From contig MEPP01000025.1 in NCBI GenBank assembly GCA_001769855.1, positions 124,001-188,000 on the forward strand: a stretch of 64,000 bases of DNA, read 5' to 3'. Both the position numbers and the translations under genes were made by a program. This document shows, in pieces, positions 44,030 through 53,574 of this stretch (the stretch's first letter is position 1; the number at the start of each line of letters is the position of its first letter). The notes under the pieces are model-generated. The model had not been told where the DNA came from and did not search any database. It was given only the letters and a program-made list of their open reading frames with translations. Origin of the DNA: Bdellovibrionales bacterium GWA2_49_15 (GTDB lineage Bacteria > Bdellovibrionota > Bacteriovoracia > Bacteriovoracales > Bacteriovoracaceae).

Positions 44030-45256
44030 ATGGCGATTAACCTTTGGAAAAACTTTAAACAAATTGTGACTCTTCAAGGTGTTGTTGCAAAGGATGGCCG
44101 AAAGCTAAATGCTTCTGATCTCTCTATTATTCCTGACGGTGCCGTTATCTTTTCAGATGAGAAAATCTTGTGGGTTGGATCTTCAGCTAATGTTCCAAGT
44201 GCCTTTGAGATTACCTCCACTCAAACTTTTTCCGAGCACGTACTTCTACCTGAAATTATTGATTCCCACACACATCTCGTATTTGGTGGCGATCGTTCCC
44301 ATGAGTACGCGCAAAGACTCAACGGCGTAGATTATCAGGAAATCGCCAAGCAAGGTGGCGGCATCAATCACACAGTAAGCGAAACTAATCAACTATCCAA
44401 TGAAGATCTGTTTGACCTTGCGGACAGACGTGTTCAAAAAATGTCTGAATATGGCATCGGTACACTCGAAATTAAGACCGGTTATTCGCTCAATATCGAG
44501 GGAGAAATTCGACTTTGCAAAATCATTCAACAGCTAAAAAATAAATATTCGCCGCGCCTTAGAATTTTTTGTACCTTAATGGCCGCTCATGCCATCCCTC
44601 ATCAGTACAGCGATTCCTCCTCTTATATTGACAAGGTTGCCTTGCCAGTTCTCGAGTTGATGGCCCATGCCTCTTTGATTGATTTTGTCGATATTTTCCA
44701 TGAGCGCGGCTATTTTAACGATCACGATTTAAAAAAGATTGCGGCAATGTCTTCAGCATTGGGAATACCTCTTAAGATGCATGCCGACGAGTTCAACGAT
44801 AATTGTGGTGCCTTTTTAGCGGCCCAATTACACGCTATCAGCGCCGATCATTTATTAAAAATATCCAGCGCTGGCATGCAGTCCCTCGCCCAATCAAAAA
44901 CAGTAGCAACCCTGCTTCCAGGCACAGGGCTTTTTCTAGGCAAAGGTCTGGCGAACGCACGTGCCCTGTTAGACGCCGGTGCAAAGGTAGCTCTTGCTTC
45001 AGATTTTAATCCTGGTAGCTGTCATTATGACAATTTAGTAATGCTTGCCAGTATGGCTGCACCCTCGTACAAAATGAATTTAGCTGAATTGTGGGCAGGT
45101 ATAACTTACAACGCCGCCGCTGCCCTTGGCTTGAGTACGAGTGGCGCAATTACGGTCGGTTTTTTGCCTAGGTTTTCTATGTTTAAAATAAATAGTTTTG
45201 AGCATATTACCTACGAATGGGGTAAAAACTATTTTGTGCAAGATGTACGATATTAA
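44030..45256 (+). CDS. hutI: Imidazolonepropionase
   Basis: HutI opens imidazolone-5-propionate to N-formimino-glutamate. The 408-residue amidohydrolase has the metal-binding HTH motif (DSHTHLVFGGDR), the TLMAAHAIP His, KMHADEF, and SDFNPG with the last metal-ligand Asp. It follows hutU by 15 bases and ends the long plus-strand run. Its last four bases overlap the convergent thioredoxin-like gene, leaving no room for a separate terminator. The enzyme for the next step (hutG or hutF) is not in the window. Confidence 0.97.
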   Translation: MAINLWKNFKQIVTLQGVVAKDGRKLNASDLSIIPDGAVIFSDEKILWVGSSANVPSAFEITSTQTFSEHVLLPEIIDSHTHLVFGGDRSHEYAQRLNGVDYQEIAKQGGGINHTVSETNQLSNEDLFDLADRRVQKMSEYGIGTLEIKTGYSLNIEGEIRLCKIIQQLKNKYSPRLRIFCTLMAAHAIPHQYSDSSSYIDKVALPVLELMAHASLIDFVDIFHERGYFNDHDLKKIAAMSSALGIPLKMHADEFNDNCGAFLAAQLHAISADHLLKISSAGMQSLAQSKTVATLLPGTGLFLGKGLANARALLDAGAKVALASDFNPGSCHYDNLVMLASMAAPSYKMNLAELWAGITYNAAAALGLSTSGAITVGFLPRFSMFKINSFEHITYEWGKNYFVQDVRY

Positions 45257-45825
45257 AAAGACTTAAGAGCAACACGAATTGATTCAGTGAATTCCTTGGC
45301 GGTAAAATCTTTTTGCCCTTGGATCACATCGATAACTTTTCCATCTTTGAAAACTAAAGTTTGAGGAATATTTGCAATAAAAAATCGATTAGCCAATGCC
45401 GAATTTTGATCGGGAATTAGGGGAAATTTTAATAAATATTTCGAGGCGATTTTTTCAATATTTTTAACTTGATCTTCAGAATCTTCATTTATACCAAAGA
45501 TCATCACTTCACTGCTTTTAAATTGTCCTTTCAACTGCTCCAGTCCAGGCATCTCTTCCAAACAAGGAGTGCACCATGCGGCCCAAAAATTTATTATAAC
45601 AATTTTGGAAGACAATTTTGCCATCTCGTAACTAACCCCATTTTGATCAGTGAGTGTAAGACCTTTGAAGACATGCTCAAGTTGAGCAACGCGGCTACTT
45701 TCAAGCGTCGTTGGTCCGGCCACCAACTTAAAATTATTAAAAACAATTTGGCCGACCAAAATACCCGAGAATGTCAGGATAAAAATTAAAACAGGTAGTA
45801 TTTTCGCTCTATTAATTAGCTTCAT
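45253..45825 (-). CDS. TlpA/ResA-like membrane-anchored thioredoxin
   Basis: I choose the ATG at 45825 because it begins a good signal anchor (MKLINRAKIL followed by a hydrophobic stretch to about residue 30). The longer frame to 45870 would run into the divergent gene. The 190-residue product has a thioredoxin fold with NFWAAWCTPCLEEMP and the redox pair C85/C88, plus the cis-Pro in FIANIPQTLVF. Such proteins reduce disulfides outside the membrane, often in cytochrome c maturation. No ccm gene is nearby, so the partner is unknown. It is convergent with hutI by 4 bases. Confidence 0.88.
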   Translation of the reverse strand: MKLINRAKILPVLIFILTFSGILVGQIVFNNFKLVAGPTTLESSRVAQLEHVFKGLTLTDQNGVSYEMAKLSSKIVIINFWAAWCTPCLEEMPGLEQLKGQFKSSEVMIFGINEDSEDQVKNIEKIASKYLLKFPLIPDQNSALANRFFIANIPQTLVFKDGKVIDVIQGQKDFTAKEFTESIRVALKSF

Positions 45826-45873
45826 ACACTCTAAAATTATATGAAAGTGGTTAAATTGCAAGGTAGTCATAAC

Positions 45874-46083
45874 ATGAGCGCTTTAAATAAGAAACTCGAC
45901 TTATCACATCAGCTACACAACGCGTCAGGGCAGACCTTTATTGAATTTATGTTCTTATTTCTTGTGGTGCTTTTTCTGTCCTATGGAATGATCAAGGGTC
46001 TTGATAAGGGCATTGGTGGGCAATGGGAAAAATTAATAAAAAAAATAGCCGCTCCTACTTCAGATCCCATAAAACTTCGTTAA
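45874..46083 (+). CDS. Flp/TadE-like mini-pilin
   Basis: A 69-residue protein is read from the ATG at 45874, preceded by AAGGT at a plausible distance; ATG at 45841 is the alternative. The N-terminal leader ends SG, then QTFIEF and a hydrophobic helix (about 25-42), so Gly19 precedes the helix and Glu falls at mature position 5. That is the prepilin-peptidase pattern of type IVb/Flp pilins and TadE-like minor pilins. A short charged tail follows. There are no tad genes around it, so its role is open. It lies between the thioredoxin-like gene and glpK. Confidence 0.6.
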   Translation: MSALNKKLDLSHQLHNASGQTFIEFMFLFLVVLFLSYGMIKGLDKGIGGQWEKLIKKIAAPTSDPIKLR

Positions 46084-46115
46084 AATTAACCAAATCTACT
46101 ACTCAGGAAAGAGAC

Positions 46116-47606
46116 ATGAAATATTATTTGGCCATAGATCAAGGGACGACCGGAACAACGGCAATTCTTGTGGATGCAAGCACATTCAACTTTATTAGTA
46201 TGATAACTCTAGACCATCCTCAAATTTATCCATCCCCGGGACAGGTAGAGCATAATCTCAATGATATATGGAAGAATGTTGGTGCCTCAATCACGCAGCT
46301 CTTGGAAAAAACAAAATCCGATTCAAAGGATATTGTTGGAATCGGTATTACCAATCAACGCGAAACCACTTGCGCCTTTGATCGTGACGGAAAACCGTTG
46401 GCCAATGCGATTGTTTGGCAAGACCGCAGAACCACAAATTTCTGCGCCCAAATCAAGACCAGTGGCGACTTAGAGTTTTTCAGAACAAAAACAGGCCTAC
46501 CTGTCGACCCCTATTTTTCTGCGACAAAAATTCATTGGCTTCTCAATAATAATGAGCAGATCAAGGCCGCAAACCAACAGGATAAAGTCCTTTTTGGAAC
46601 TATTGATACTTTTCTCACTTTCAGGCTTACGGGAGGGAAGAGTCATGTCACCGAACCTAGTAATGCTTCCCGCACGATGCTCATGAATTTAAAAACACTT
46701 CAATGGGATGATGAGCTTCTGAAGTATTTTGGCATTAAAAAATCTTCCCTAGCTTCAATCAAAGAAACTTTCGGCAGTTTCGGTGTCACGTACGGATTAG
46801 ATTTTTTGCCTGATAATATTCCCATTTCTTGTCTCTTTGGGGATCAACAATCGGCCTTATTTGGGCAAGCCTGCTTGAACCCTGGCACCATAAAATGTAC
46901 TTACGGAACCGGGGCTTTCCTATTACTAAACACCGGCAACAAAATCGTTTCTTCAAAAAGTGGACTGCTTACGACTGTCGCATACACATATAAGGGGCAA
47001 GCCCAATTTGCTCTAGAGGGTAGTTGTTACATTGCCGGTGCAGCTGTGCAGTGGCTACGCGACAATCTTAAAATTATTAAATCAAGTAGTGAAATTGAAG
47101 CACTTGCCAAACAAGTTCACAACTTGACTGATATGGAGTTTATTTACTTTCTCCCTTTTTTCACAGGAATCGGGTCCCCTCACTGGGTCAGTGACGCCAA
47201 GGCCGCGATCGTTGGTCTTACACGAGACTCCGGAAATCCTCATATTGCTCGAGCGTGTCTTGAGGGAATTTGTTTTTCCATTAATGACTTGGTCCAGACG
47301 ATGCGCCATGATTCTGAGCTTGCAATCACGACTTTAAAGGTCGATGGCGGTGCCGTTGTCAACGATTTATTAATGTCGATGCAAGCAACCATTTCTAAGG
47401 CCAAGATCGTGCGCCCGAAAGTCATTGAAACGACCGCGTACGGTGCGGCCCTCGGTGCTGCAGTAGGGCTTAGTAGACTAAAAATCGAGGAAATACCGCG
47501 TCTATGGCAGGAGGCGAAGGTTTTCGACATTAATAGCGAGTGGCGTGATTATTTTGATGTCAAATACCGCGGTTGGACCAATGTGATTAAGAAAATATAT
47601 CTCTGA
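46116..47606 (+). CDS. glpK: Glycerol kinase
   Basis: GlpK makes sn-glycerol 3-phosphate from glycerol and ATP. I start at ATG 46116, which has GGAAAGAG upstream. The longer frame from 46023 overlaps the pilin gene and extends past the family's normal N-terminus. The 496 residues show YYLAIDQGTTGTTAI near the start, GIGITNQRETT, GDQQSALFGQ, TYGTGAFLLLNTG, EGSCYIAGAAVQWL and DGGAVVNDLLM. No glpF or glpD is adjacent. The 3' end overlaps radA by 20 bases tail to tail. Confidence 0.95.
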   Translation: MKYYLAIDQGTTGTTAILVDASTFNFISMITLDHPQIYPSPGQVEHNLNDIWKNVGASITQLLEKTKSDSKDIVGIGITNQRETTCAFDRDGKPLANAIVWQDRRTTNFCAQIKTSGDLEFFRTKTGLPVDPYFSATKIHWLLNNNEQIKAANQQDKVLFGTIDTFLTFRLTGGKSHVTEPSNASRTMLMNLKTLQWDDELLKYFGIKKSSLASIKETFGSFGVTYGLDFLPDNIPISCLFGDQQSALFGQACLNPGTIKCTYGTGAFLLLNTGNKIVSSKSGLLTTVAYTYKGQAQFALEGSCYIAGAAVQWLRDNLKIIKSSSEIEALAKQVHNLTDMEFIYFLPFFTGIGSPHWVSDAKAAIVGLTRDSGNPHIARACLEGICFSINDLVQTMRHDSELAITTLKVDGGAVVNDLLMSMQATISKAKIVRPKVIETTAYGAALGAAVGLSRLKIEEIPRLWQEAKVFDINSEWRDYFDVKYRGWTNVIKKIYL

Positions 47607-48960
47607 TTTCAACCGCATTTGTTATGCCGATAATCTCAAGTTCAGAATGGCCTTTTAATTTCTGCGCGGCTTGGGTTGAGCAGATTAACTTTTTATAATT
47701 CATAAGAGCGATTTCTTTGACTCTCAATTCTGTGAATTGAACACTCCTAACCTCTCCAGTTAGCCCAACCTCTCCTAGAAAAACACTACGATTTATGATC
47801 GGTTTTGATAGAAACGAACTTACAATTGACGCAATAATTGATAAATCACTATCTCTCCCGCTTAACTTAAGACCGCCTACAATGTTCACATAAATATCAT
47901 TGTAACTAACTGGCATCTTGAAGTATTTTTCAATAATCGCAATCAATAGGTTTAGCCTACCGAGATCTAGACCCTGTGTTATTCGACGGCCATTTCCAAA
48001 TTTATTTTCAACCACAAGCGCTTGAGTTTCAACTACGAGAGGTCTTGTTCCCTCTAATAAACATGTCAACGATCTGCCATGCCCAGCTTCGATACTTTCG
48101 GCTAAAAATATCTTGCTGGGATTTGGAACCTCTTCCAATCCATCTTCCGCCATTTGAAAAATACCGACCTCATTCGTATTTCCAAAACGGTTTTTTATAC
48201 ATCGCAAGAAGCGGTAGTTATTGAGTGAATCTCCCTCGAAGTAGATTACGCAGTCTACCATGTGTTCGAGCATTTTTGGTCCTGCGATATTTCCCTCTTT
48301 GGTAACATGTCCGACAACAAAGGTCGTAATGCCATTTTGCTTGGAAATTGTCATCAACTGATAAGTCACTTCCCGAATTTGGGTTACGGTGCCCGGGGGC
48401 GAATCAATCTCTTCGGAATAAATAGTTTGGATCGAATCTATGATTAAAAACTTTGGCCTCAATTTAACCAGTGCCGTTTTTATTTTTTCAATCGAACAGT
48501 CATTGAGAAAATGTATATTTTTTGCGTTAATTTTGAGTCTTTGGGCCCTCTGATTTACCTGATGTCCTGATTCTTCGCCACTCACATAAAGAAGCTTCTC
48601 ATCCGATACACTCGCCACTTTTCCCGCGGCCATCAAAAGCAATGTAGATTTTCCAATTCCCGGCTCTCCCCCAATCAACACAAAGCTCGATTTTGTAATG
48701 CCACCTCCAAGAACACGGTCAAATTCTAAAATTCCTGTTTTAATTTTTAGTGATTCGCCAATCTCCTCCGAAAAGCCCGCAAGTTCACGTACCTCTGATT
48801 TGAAATCTTCAATTTTAAGTTTTCTGGCGGCAATTTTGCCGAAAGACTCAGTCTCTTCTGAAAATGAGTTCCACTGACCACATTCGGGACAGCGCCCCAT
48901 CCACTTCGGTGTCTGATAAGTGCAACTCGTGCAAACAAAATTAACGTTTTTCTTACTCAT
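47587..48960 (-). CDS. radA: DNA repair protein RadA (Sms)
   Basis: RadA is a helicase-like RecA relative that helps branch migration in recombination. The 457-residue protein has an N-terminal zinc finger (C10, C13, C24, C27), Walker A GEPGIGKST (98-106), the diagnostic KNRFG motif (256-260) and a C-terminal Lon-like domain (about 285-455). It overlaps the upstream ligA by four bases (ATGA), pairing two DNA-repair genes. The tail overlaps glpK by 20 bases on the opposite strand. Confidence 0.96.
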   Translation of the reverse strand: MSKKNVNFVCTSCTYQTPKWMGRCPECGQWNSFSEETESFGKIAARKLKIEDFKSEVRELAGFSEEIGESLKIKTGILEFDRVLGGGITKSSFVLIGGEPGIGKSTLLLMAAGKVASVSDEKLLYVSGEESGHQVNQRAQRLKINAKNIHFLNDCSIEKIKTALVKLRPKFLIIDSIQTIYSEEIDSPPGTVTQIREVTYQLMTISKQNGITTFVVGHVTKEGNIAGPKMLEHMVDCVIYFEGDSLNNYRFLRCIKNRFGNTNEVGIFQMAEDGLEEVPNPSKIFLAESIEAGHGRSLTCLLEGTRPLVVETQALVVENKFGNGRRITQGLDLGRLNLLIAIIEKYFKMPVSYNDIYVNIVGGLKLSGRDSDLSIIASIVSSFLSKPIINRSVFLGEVGLTGEVRSVQFTELRVKEIALMNYKKLICSTQAAQKLKGHSELEIIGITNAVEIRDIFS

Positions 48961-50837
48961 TTGTTTTTTCCTATCATCTCGTAAAAATCTTGTTCCGATA
49001 TAATGGCTACATTATATTTTTTAGCTTTTTCGAATTTTGAAGAGCCCGACTCATCCTCGTTTGATATAAGATAGTTGGTATTTTTCGAAACCGAGCTACT
49101 GACAACGCCACCATTTTTTCTAATCAAGTCTTCAAACTCATTTCTTTTTATAGACAATTCTCCAGTCAAGGCAAATACTTTCCCGCCTAATACGTTTTTA
49201 ATTTCATTTTTTTCAATAATGAAACCCAGGTTGATTAATTTATCAATAATTGGTTTTTTTTCTCGAAAAGACTTTAAGAACTCATTCGCGCTCTTCTCCG
49301 CCAAACCCTCCACTTTTAATAAGTCATCAAGTTTTGCTGCTTCTATCTTTTCTATTGAGTCTAAGCCCGCATGAACGATTTTTTCGCTTTTATTTATCCC
49401 GATGCCTGTAATTCCAAGGCTTCCCAAAAGTTTTGTGAGTGTTGTATTTTTGGTGACCTGTATATTTGAATATAGTTTCTCGGCAAGTTTCTCTTTGGTC
49501 TTTTCCAAAGAGAGTAAATCTTCTTTTGTCAGGCGATAGAGGTCAGGGATTTCATTAACCAACCCCTTCCTGATCATTTCGAGTAATCTTTTTTCCGAGA
49601 TATCATATATTCCCATCTTGCTAATGAAATCTAAAATCCCTTGCTTAATTCTTTCAGGGCATTTTTTGTTCTTGCAGATCAATCTTATGCGTTCAACAAC
49701 AAGTTCTCCCTCACATGACGGGCACCTCTCAGGTATTTCTATGTCCCCGCTCGAAGAAATTTCGACAGAAAGAAATTTTGGAATAACTTCGCCGGACCTT
49801 ATTATCTCAATTGTATCACCTGGCTTTATTACAAATTGCTTCACAATTCCATAATTATGCAAGGTCACATTTGTTACTGTTGCACCTGATAGCTCCACCG
49901 GCTCAACTTCGGCAACAGGTGTCAGAATTCCATTTTTTGATGAATGCCAATTAATCTTTTTTATTTTCGTTTTTTTTGACTGGCCAATAAATTTAAATGC
50001 AATTTTGTATTTTGGATGATGAGCTGTTTGACCGAGATCATGATGGAGCTTGAGATTATCGAGTCCCACCACCATTCCATCTATTAACATATCTCCGTTT
50101 TCCATCATGCTCTTAATTTCATCAATTTCATCTTTCAGTTCGGCATTATTTTTTACCACTCTATAATAGGGAATTTTAAAACCTTCTTTTTTAAGGAGTT
50201 TGAACTTTTCATGCTCATGCTTTAGGCTGGCTTTTTCCTCAATAAAATCAAAGGCAATAAAATCCAAGTATCTACATAACTCGATGTGATCTTTTCTTGA
50301 AATTAACCCCGCCACAATATTTCGTTGTGAAGAGGGTGGCGCTAACTCTACCTTTTTCATTTCCTCCGCAAGCTGTAAAAATGTCTCCATTTCGCAAAAA
50401 AGTTCTCCCCTCACCTCTCCATTTATTTCAAGCTTTTTAGGGATTGCATCTATCCATGCCGTCTTTTCTGTTATGTCCTCGCCAAACTCCCCATCCCCTC
50501 GAGTTTTGGCAATTTTTAACACTCCATTTTCATACATCAGTGAGCAACTTACCCCATCAATTTTTGGAGTGATGACAACTTCTCGATCTTGAATCCATTC
50601 ACCAAGCTCATCTAGATTGTAAGTCTTATCTAGACTAAGCATTCTCTGATTGTGTTTAATCTTTCTACTGGAAAAGCTCGCAGTCCCAACAATGTTCAAA
50701 GCATAATTTTTTGGATCAAGTCTTTTTAACTCGTCTTCAAGGGCATCGTAATCACTATCAGAGATTTCTGGTCTGCCTTGATAATAAAGGGCCTTGTGGC
50801 GCTTTATTAGCCTTTCTAGTTCCTCAATTCGTGTCAT
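48957..50837 (-). CDS. ligA: NAD-dependent DNA ligase
   Basis: LigA seals nicks in replication and repair. I start at ATG 50837, with GAGGAT 5 bases upstream. The longer frame to 50867 overlaps the upstream gene. The 626-residue protein has domain Ia (YYQGRPEISDSDYD, about 18-31), the adenylated lysine K92 in PKIDG, the OB fold, a zinc finger (C372, C375, C388, C393), helix-hairpin-helix repeats (about 400-530) and a BRCT domain (about 545-620). It is slightly shorter than the usual 670. It is probably the main replicative ligase, although I cannot exclude a second copy elsewhere. It overlaps radA by four bases. Confidence 0.95.
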   Translation of the reverse strand: MTRIEELERLIKRHKALYYQGRPEISDSDYDALEDELKRLDPKNYALNIVGTASFSSRKIKHNQRMLSLDKTYNLDELGEWIQDREVVITPKIDGVSCSLMYENGVLKIAKTRGDGEFGEDITEKTAWIDAIPKKLEINGEVRGELFCEMETFLQLAEEMKKVELAPPSSQRNIVAGLISRKDHIELCRYLDFIAFDFIEEKASLKHEHEKFKLLKKEGFKIPYYRVVKNNAELKDEIDEIKSMMENGDMLIDGMVVGLDNLKLHHDLGQTAHHPKYKIAFKFIGQSKKTKIKKINWHSSKNGILTPVAEVEPVELSGATVTNVTLHNYGIVKQFVIKPGDTIEIIRSGEVIPKFLSVEISSSGDIEIPERCPSCEGELVVERIRLICKNKKCPERIKQGILDFISKMGIYDISEKRLLEMIRKGLVNEIPDLYRLTKEDLLSLEKTKEKLAEKLYSNIQVTKNTTLTKLLGSLGITGIGINKSEKIVHAGLDSIEKIEAAKLDDLLKVEGLAEKSANEFLKSFREKKPIIDKLINLGFIIEKNEIKNVLGGKVFALTGELSIKRNEFEDLIRKNGGVVSSSVSKNTNYLISNEDESGSSKFEKAKKYNVAIISEQDFYEMIGKNK

Positions 50838-50844
50838 GGAATCC

Positions 50845-52317
50845 TCAAAAAGAAAAAGTCGTTCCAAACTTTACGGACGTTCTTTTGTTGCTGACTTCCC
50901 TGTTGCGCGAAAATTTAGCGCTGGTGCTTTGAATATTCAACTCACCGTCCAGCGTCATAGCAGGGGCATAATTGTACTTTCCAAAAAAACTTAAATCATA
51001 ACCGGTTGTACTTTCCGCTTCGCCATAAATATTTATATCTTCAGCATATTTTGGCATAACTAAAATATCCAATCCAATTCCGGCCCTAAACAAGTTTTTT
51101 ATGGGGATAGTTCCCCGCACAGTGAACATCAGGCCCTTGAAGGAGAATTGAGTTAATCCATCAGCAGTACTATTATCAAAGGAGTAAGAATATTTCCCGT
51201 AGCCTAAACCGACATCAAGTTGAGGGCCATAAAAGAAGCCCAACGGTAAATATTTATATCCCACTTTTAATTTCAGGGTGGAAGGGCCGACGGTATACGA
51301 GCTATTTTGGAAATTTCCCTCTTTTTTACTCAGGGACGCAAATGCTTTGTCTATATAAAGCGAGGACCAATAAATTCGCGTTATCCAGGTTTCAACACCT
51401 ACACCTACCCCCCCTCCAACTCCACTAAGACTTCTAGATGTACCCGTGGCATCTGCAAGGGTGGTAGAAACATGATTGAATGCTAGGCCAACGCTAGCTT
51501 CGCCAAGTTTGCCGAATTTATTACTCTCATCAATTTTTGAGATGACAGTCTCTTTTGTCACATTATTGATTTTTACAATCCAATCATTAATGCTGATACC
51601 GCTCTGCTTTTTGATTTCATTTATTTTTCCCTGCGACTGTGAATTATTCGCATGAAAAATAGTTCCCCTCCCAATGACTTCCGTTTCCCAATCGACGATC
51701 TCTTTTAAAAGGGGATGGGCCCGTTTTCTAACTGGCTTAACAATTTTGAATTCTGTCCCTTCACTAAGGCCACTGTCAGTGCCGGCATCTATTGCCACCT
51801 GCATCCCGAGGATGGATGTGACTAGTCCATCGTAAGGAATCAACTTTTGATATTCAGTCAGCCAGTTGAAAATTGTTTGAGAAATGAGTTCAACATCGAG
51901 TTCTTTTATAGTCGTACTTTCATTAAAGTAGATGTCCGCGCCATTCTGCCCAATGATGGTTAGCTGTATCACATTTCCGCTTTGTCCTGGCCTTATCTGA
52001 ATTTTAATTAATGATCCGGCATTGGTTTTTTCTGCCACAACTGCGATAATTTCTGGGTTTTGAAGGTGAGCGGAGAGATTTTTTCGATAATTGTTGAGGA
52101 TATTTATAATTTCAGAATTTGATCGATAATAGCACCAACTACTCTCGCGTAAATGCTTTTCGACATTTTCAAAGACCTTAAACCCTATAGAATTATCTAA
52201 TTCATCGGTTATGGGCAGAAGAACGCATTTTCGCATGGTGAGTGTCTCTGCGGCAAAACCGGAAATTCCCACCAAAGATAAAGCCGTGCAAATTAGTGCT
52301 GTAATTATTTTTTTCAT
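50845..52317 (-). CDS. Outer-membrane beta-barrel protein with periplasmic domain
   Basis: The 490-residue product starts with a signal peptide (about 1-22, cut near GFA). The N-terminal part (about 25-165) is alpha/beta with a TolB/CsgG-like rhythm, MRKCVLLPITDELDNSIGFKVFENVEKHL, and a lone Cys pair. A middle segment (about 170-260) carries basic residues. The C-terminal half (about 265-490) alternates short strands with Gly and aromatic residues and ends TFSF, a terminal Phe typical of BAM-inserted barrels. The stop is 7 bases before ligA. The combination suggests a secreted or outer-membrane assembly protein, but no family is certain. Confidence 0.66.
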   Translation of the reverse strand: MKKIITALICTALSLVGISGFAAETLTMRKCVLLPITDELDNSIGFKVFENVEKHLRESSWCYYRSNSEIINILNNYRKNLSAHLQNPEIIAVVAEKTNAGSLIKIQIRPGQSGNVIQLTIIGQNGADIYFNESTTIKELDVELISQTIFNWLTEYQKLIPYDGLVTSILGMQVAIDAGTDSGLSEGTEFKIVKPVRKRAHPLLKEIVDWETEVIGRGTIFHANNSQSQGKINEIKKQSGISINDWIVKINNVTKETVISKIDESNKFGKLGEASVGLAFNHVSTTLADATGTSRSLSGVGGGVGVGVETWITRIYWSSLYIDKAFASLSKKEGNFQNSSYTVGPSTLKLKVGYKYLPLGFFYGPQLDVGLGYGKYSYSFDNSTADGLTQFSFKGLMFTVRGTIPIKNLFRAGIGLDILVMPKYAEDINIYGEAESTTGYDLSFFGKYNYAPAMTLDGELNIQSTSAKFSRNREVSNKRTSVKFGTTFSF

Positions 52318-52401
52318 AGTCTCAATTGGGTAAAATTATCACCATTTATTTGTTATGATTATATCTTAATTATTTCTTTCTGTTTTCAAAAGACATAAAA
52401 A

Positions 52402-53574
52402 ATGCAAAGCGTTAACTTACTTCCTTTCAAAAATAAAAAAGTTGCCTTGGTACTCTCAGGTGGTGTCGTCAAGGCCGCTGCCTGGCATTTGGGTGTCTCT
52501 CTTGCACTTGAGGAACTTGGCTTCGCCTTCAAGCATAATAACTCTGATCCGAAGGCAGATTTCGAAATTGGAACCTATGTAGGCAGTAGTGCTGGTGCCC
52601 TTGTTTCCTTATTTTTTGCGTGTGGCATTCGACCAATTGATGTCATTCAGGCCTCTGTTGACCCTAGGAATGCGCGCATTCGCCCAATTACCTATAAAGA
52701 TATGTTATGTCTAGGACACCCTCGCAAGAGACCACCTCGTCCTCTAATTTTCGACCCCTTTGAGGATTTTCCGTATTTTGTTCGTAAAGTTTTATCTCCC
52801 TTCCTGAGCATTAGCGGGATTTTCAGCACGAAGGGTCTTTATAAATATATTACCGAGAATGTGTTAGTCGCCAGTGATTTTTGCGACTACAAGGCAGACT
52901 TATTCGTCGTTGCCACCCAACTCGACCACTCACGAAAAGTTATTTTTAGTAAATATAATTACCCAAGTCCCCTTCATGACAGCACCGCTCATTATTATAC
53001 TGGGATACCTGTTGCAGATTCTGTCTGTGCTAGTATGTCCGTTCCTCCATTTTATGTTCCGTATCCTATTGTTAATAACCATACCTCTCAGGTTGATTAT
53101 TATATCGACGGAGAAATCCGCGAGACTCTTTCAACCCATGTGTCAATCGATAACGGATGTGAATTTATTATTTCAAGTTGGACCCACACTCCTTACCATT
53201 ATCAAGATGAGATCGGCTCACTCGTCAATTACGGATTACCCGCAATTTGCGTTCAATCAATTTACCTTCTTATCCAAAAAAAAATCGTGGAGTCACGTGC
53301 CAGACGTGCCACAGCTAAGGATATCCTTGATACGGTGTACGACTTTATGCATGGAAACCAGTTTTCAAAAAGCGATACAAATAAACTTTTGTCCATTCTA
53401 GAGCGGAAGCTGAACTATAGCCCTAAGGTCAAACTGATCGATATTTATCCTACGAATGAGAACTTTAAACTTTTCTTCACAAACTCATTTTCTTTGAATG
53501 CTGAGAAGATGAGCTATATTGTTAAGATGGGATATAAGCGGACTTTAGAAGTTTTTAAAGAATTTGAATGCTAG
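52402..53574 (+). CDS. Patatin-like phospholipase
   Basis: The 390-residue protein has the patatin-like acyl hydrolase core. The oxyanion motif LSGGVVKAAAWHLG (19-31) is followed by GSSAG (61-65) with nucleophile S63, and by the dyad Asp in YIDGE (D236-G237). This enzyme class cleaves acyl chains from phospholipids. There is no signal peptide and no lipobox, so export would need another route. The stop overlaps the MltD-like gene by 7 bases, coupling a lipid hydrolase to a murein hydrolase. The upstream region has AT-rich sequence and no strong Shine-Dalgarno. Confidence 0.85.
   Translation: MQSVNLLPFKNKKVALVLSGGVVKAAAWHLGVSLALEELGFAFKHNNSDPKADFEIGTYVGSSAGALVSLFFACGIRPIDVIQASVDPRNARIRPITYKDMLCLGHPRKRPPRPLIFDPFEDFPYFVRKVLSPFLSISGIFSTKGLYKYITENVLVASDFCDYKADLFVVATQLDHSRKVIFSKYNYPSPLHDSTAHYYTGIPVADSVCASMSVPPFYVPYPIVNNHTSQVDYYIDGEIRETLSTHVSIDNGCEFIISSWTHTPYHYQDEIGSLVNYGLPAICVQSIYLLIQKKIVESRARRATAKDILDTVYDFMHGNQFSKSDTNKLLSILERKLNYSPKVKLIDIYPTNENFKLFFTNSFSLNAEKMSYIVKMGYKRTLEVFKEFEC

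Noticed and set aside
46023..46115. Longer N-terminus for glycerol kinase
   Set aside because: It would overlap the mini-pilin gene and add about 31 residues before the conserved YYLAIDQGT start. The ATG at 46116 has a good Shine-Dalgarno.
52874..53401. 175-codon open frame overlapping the patatin gene
   Set aside because: It lies in another frame of a gene with intact catalytic motifs and has no credible start signal.
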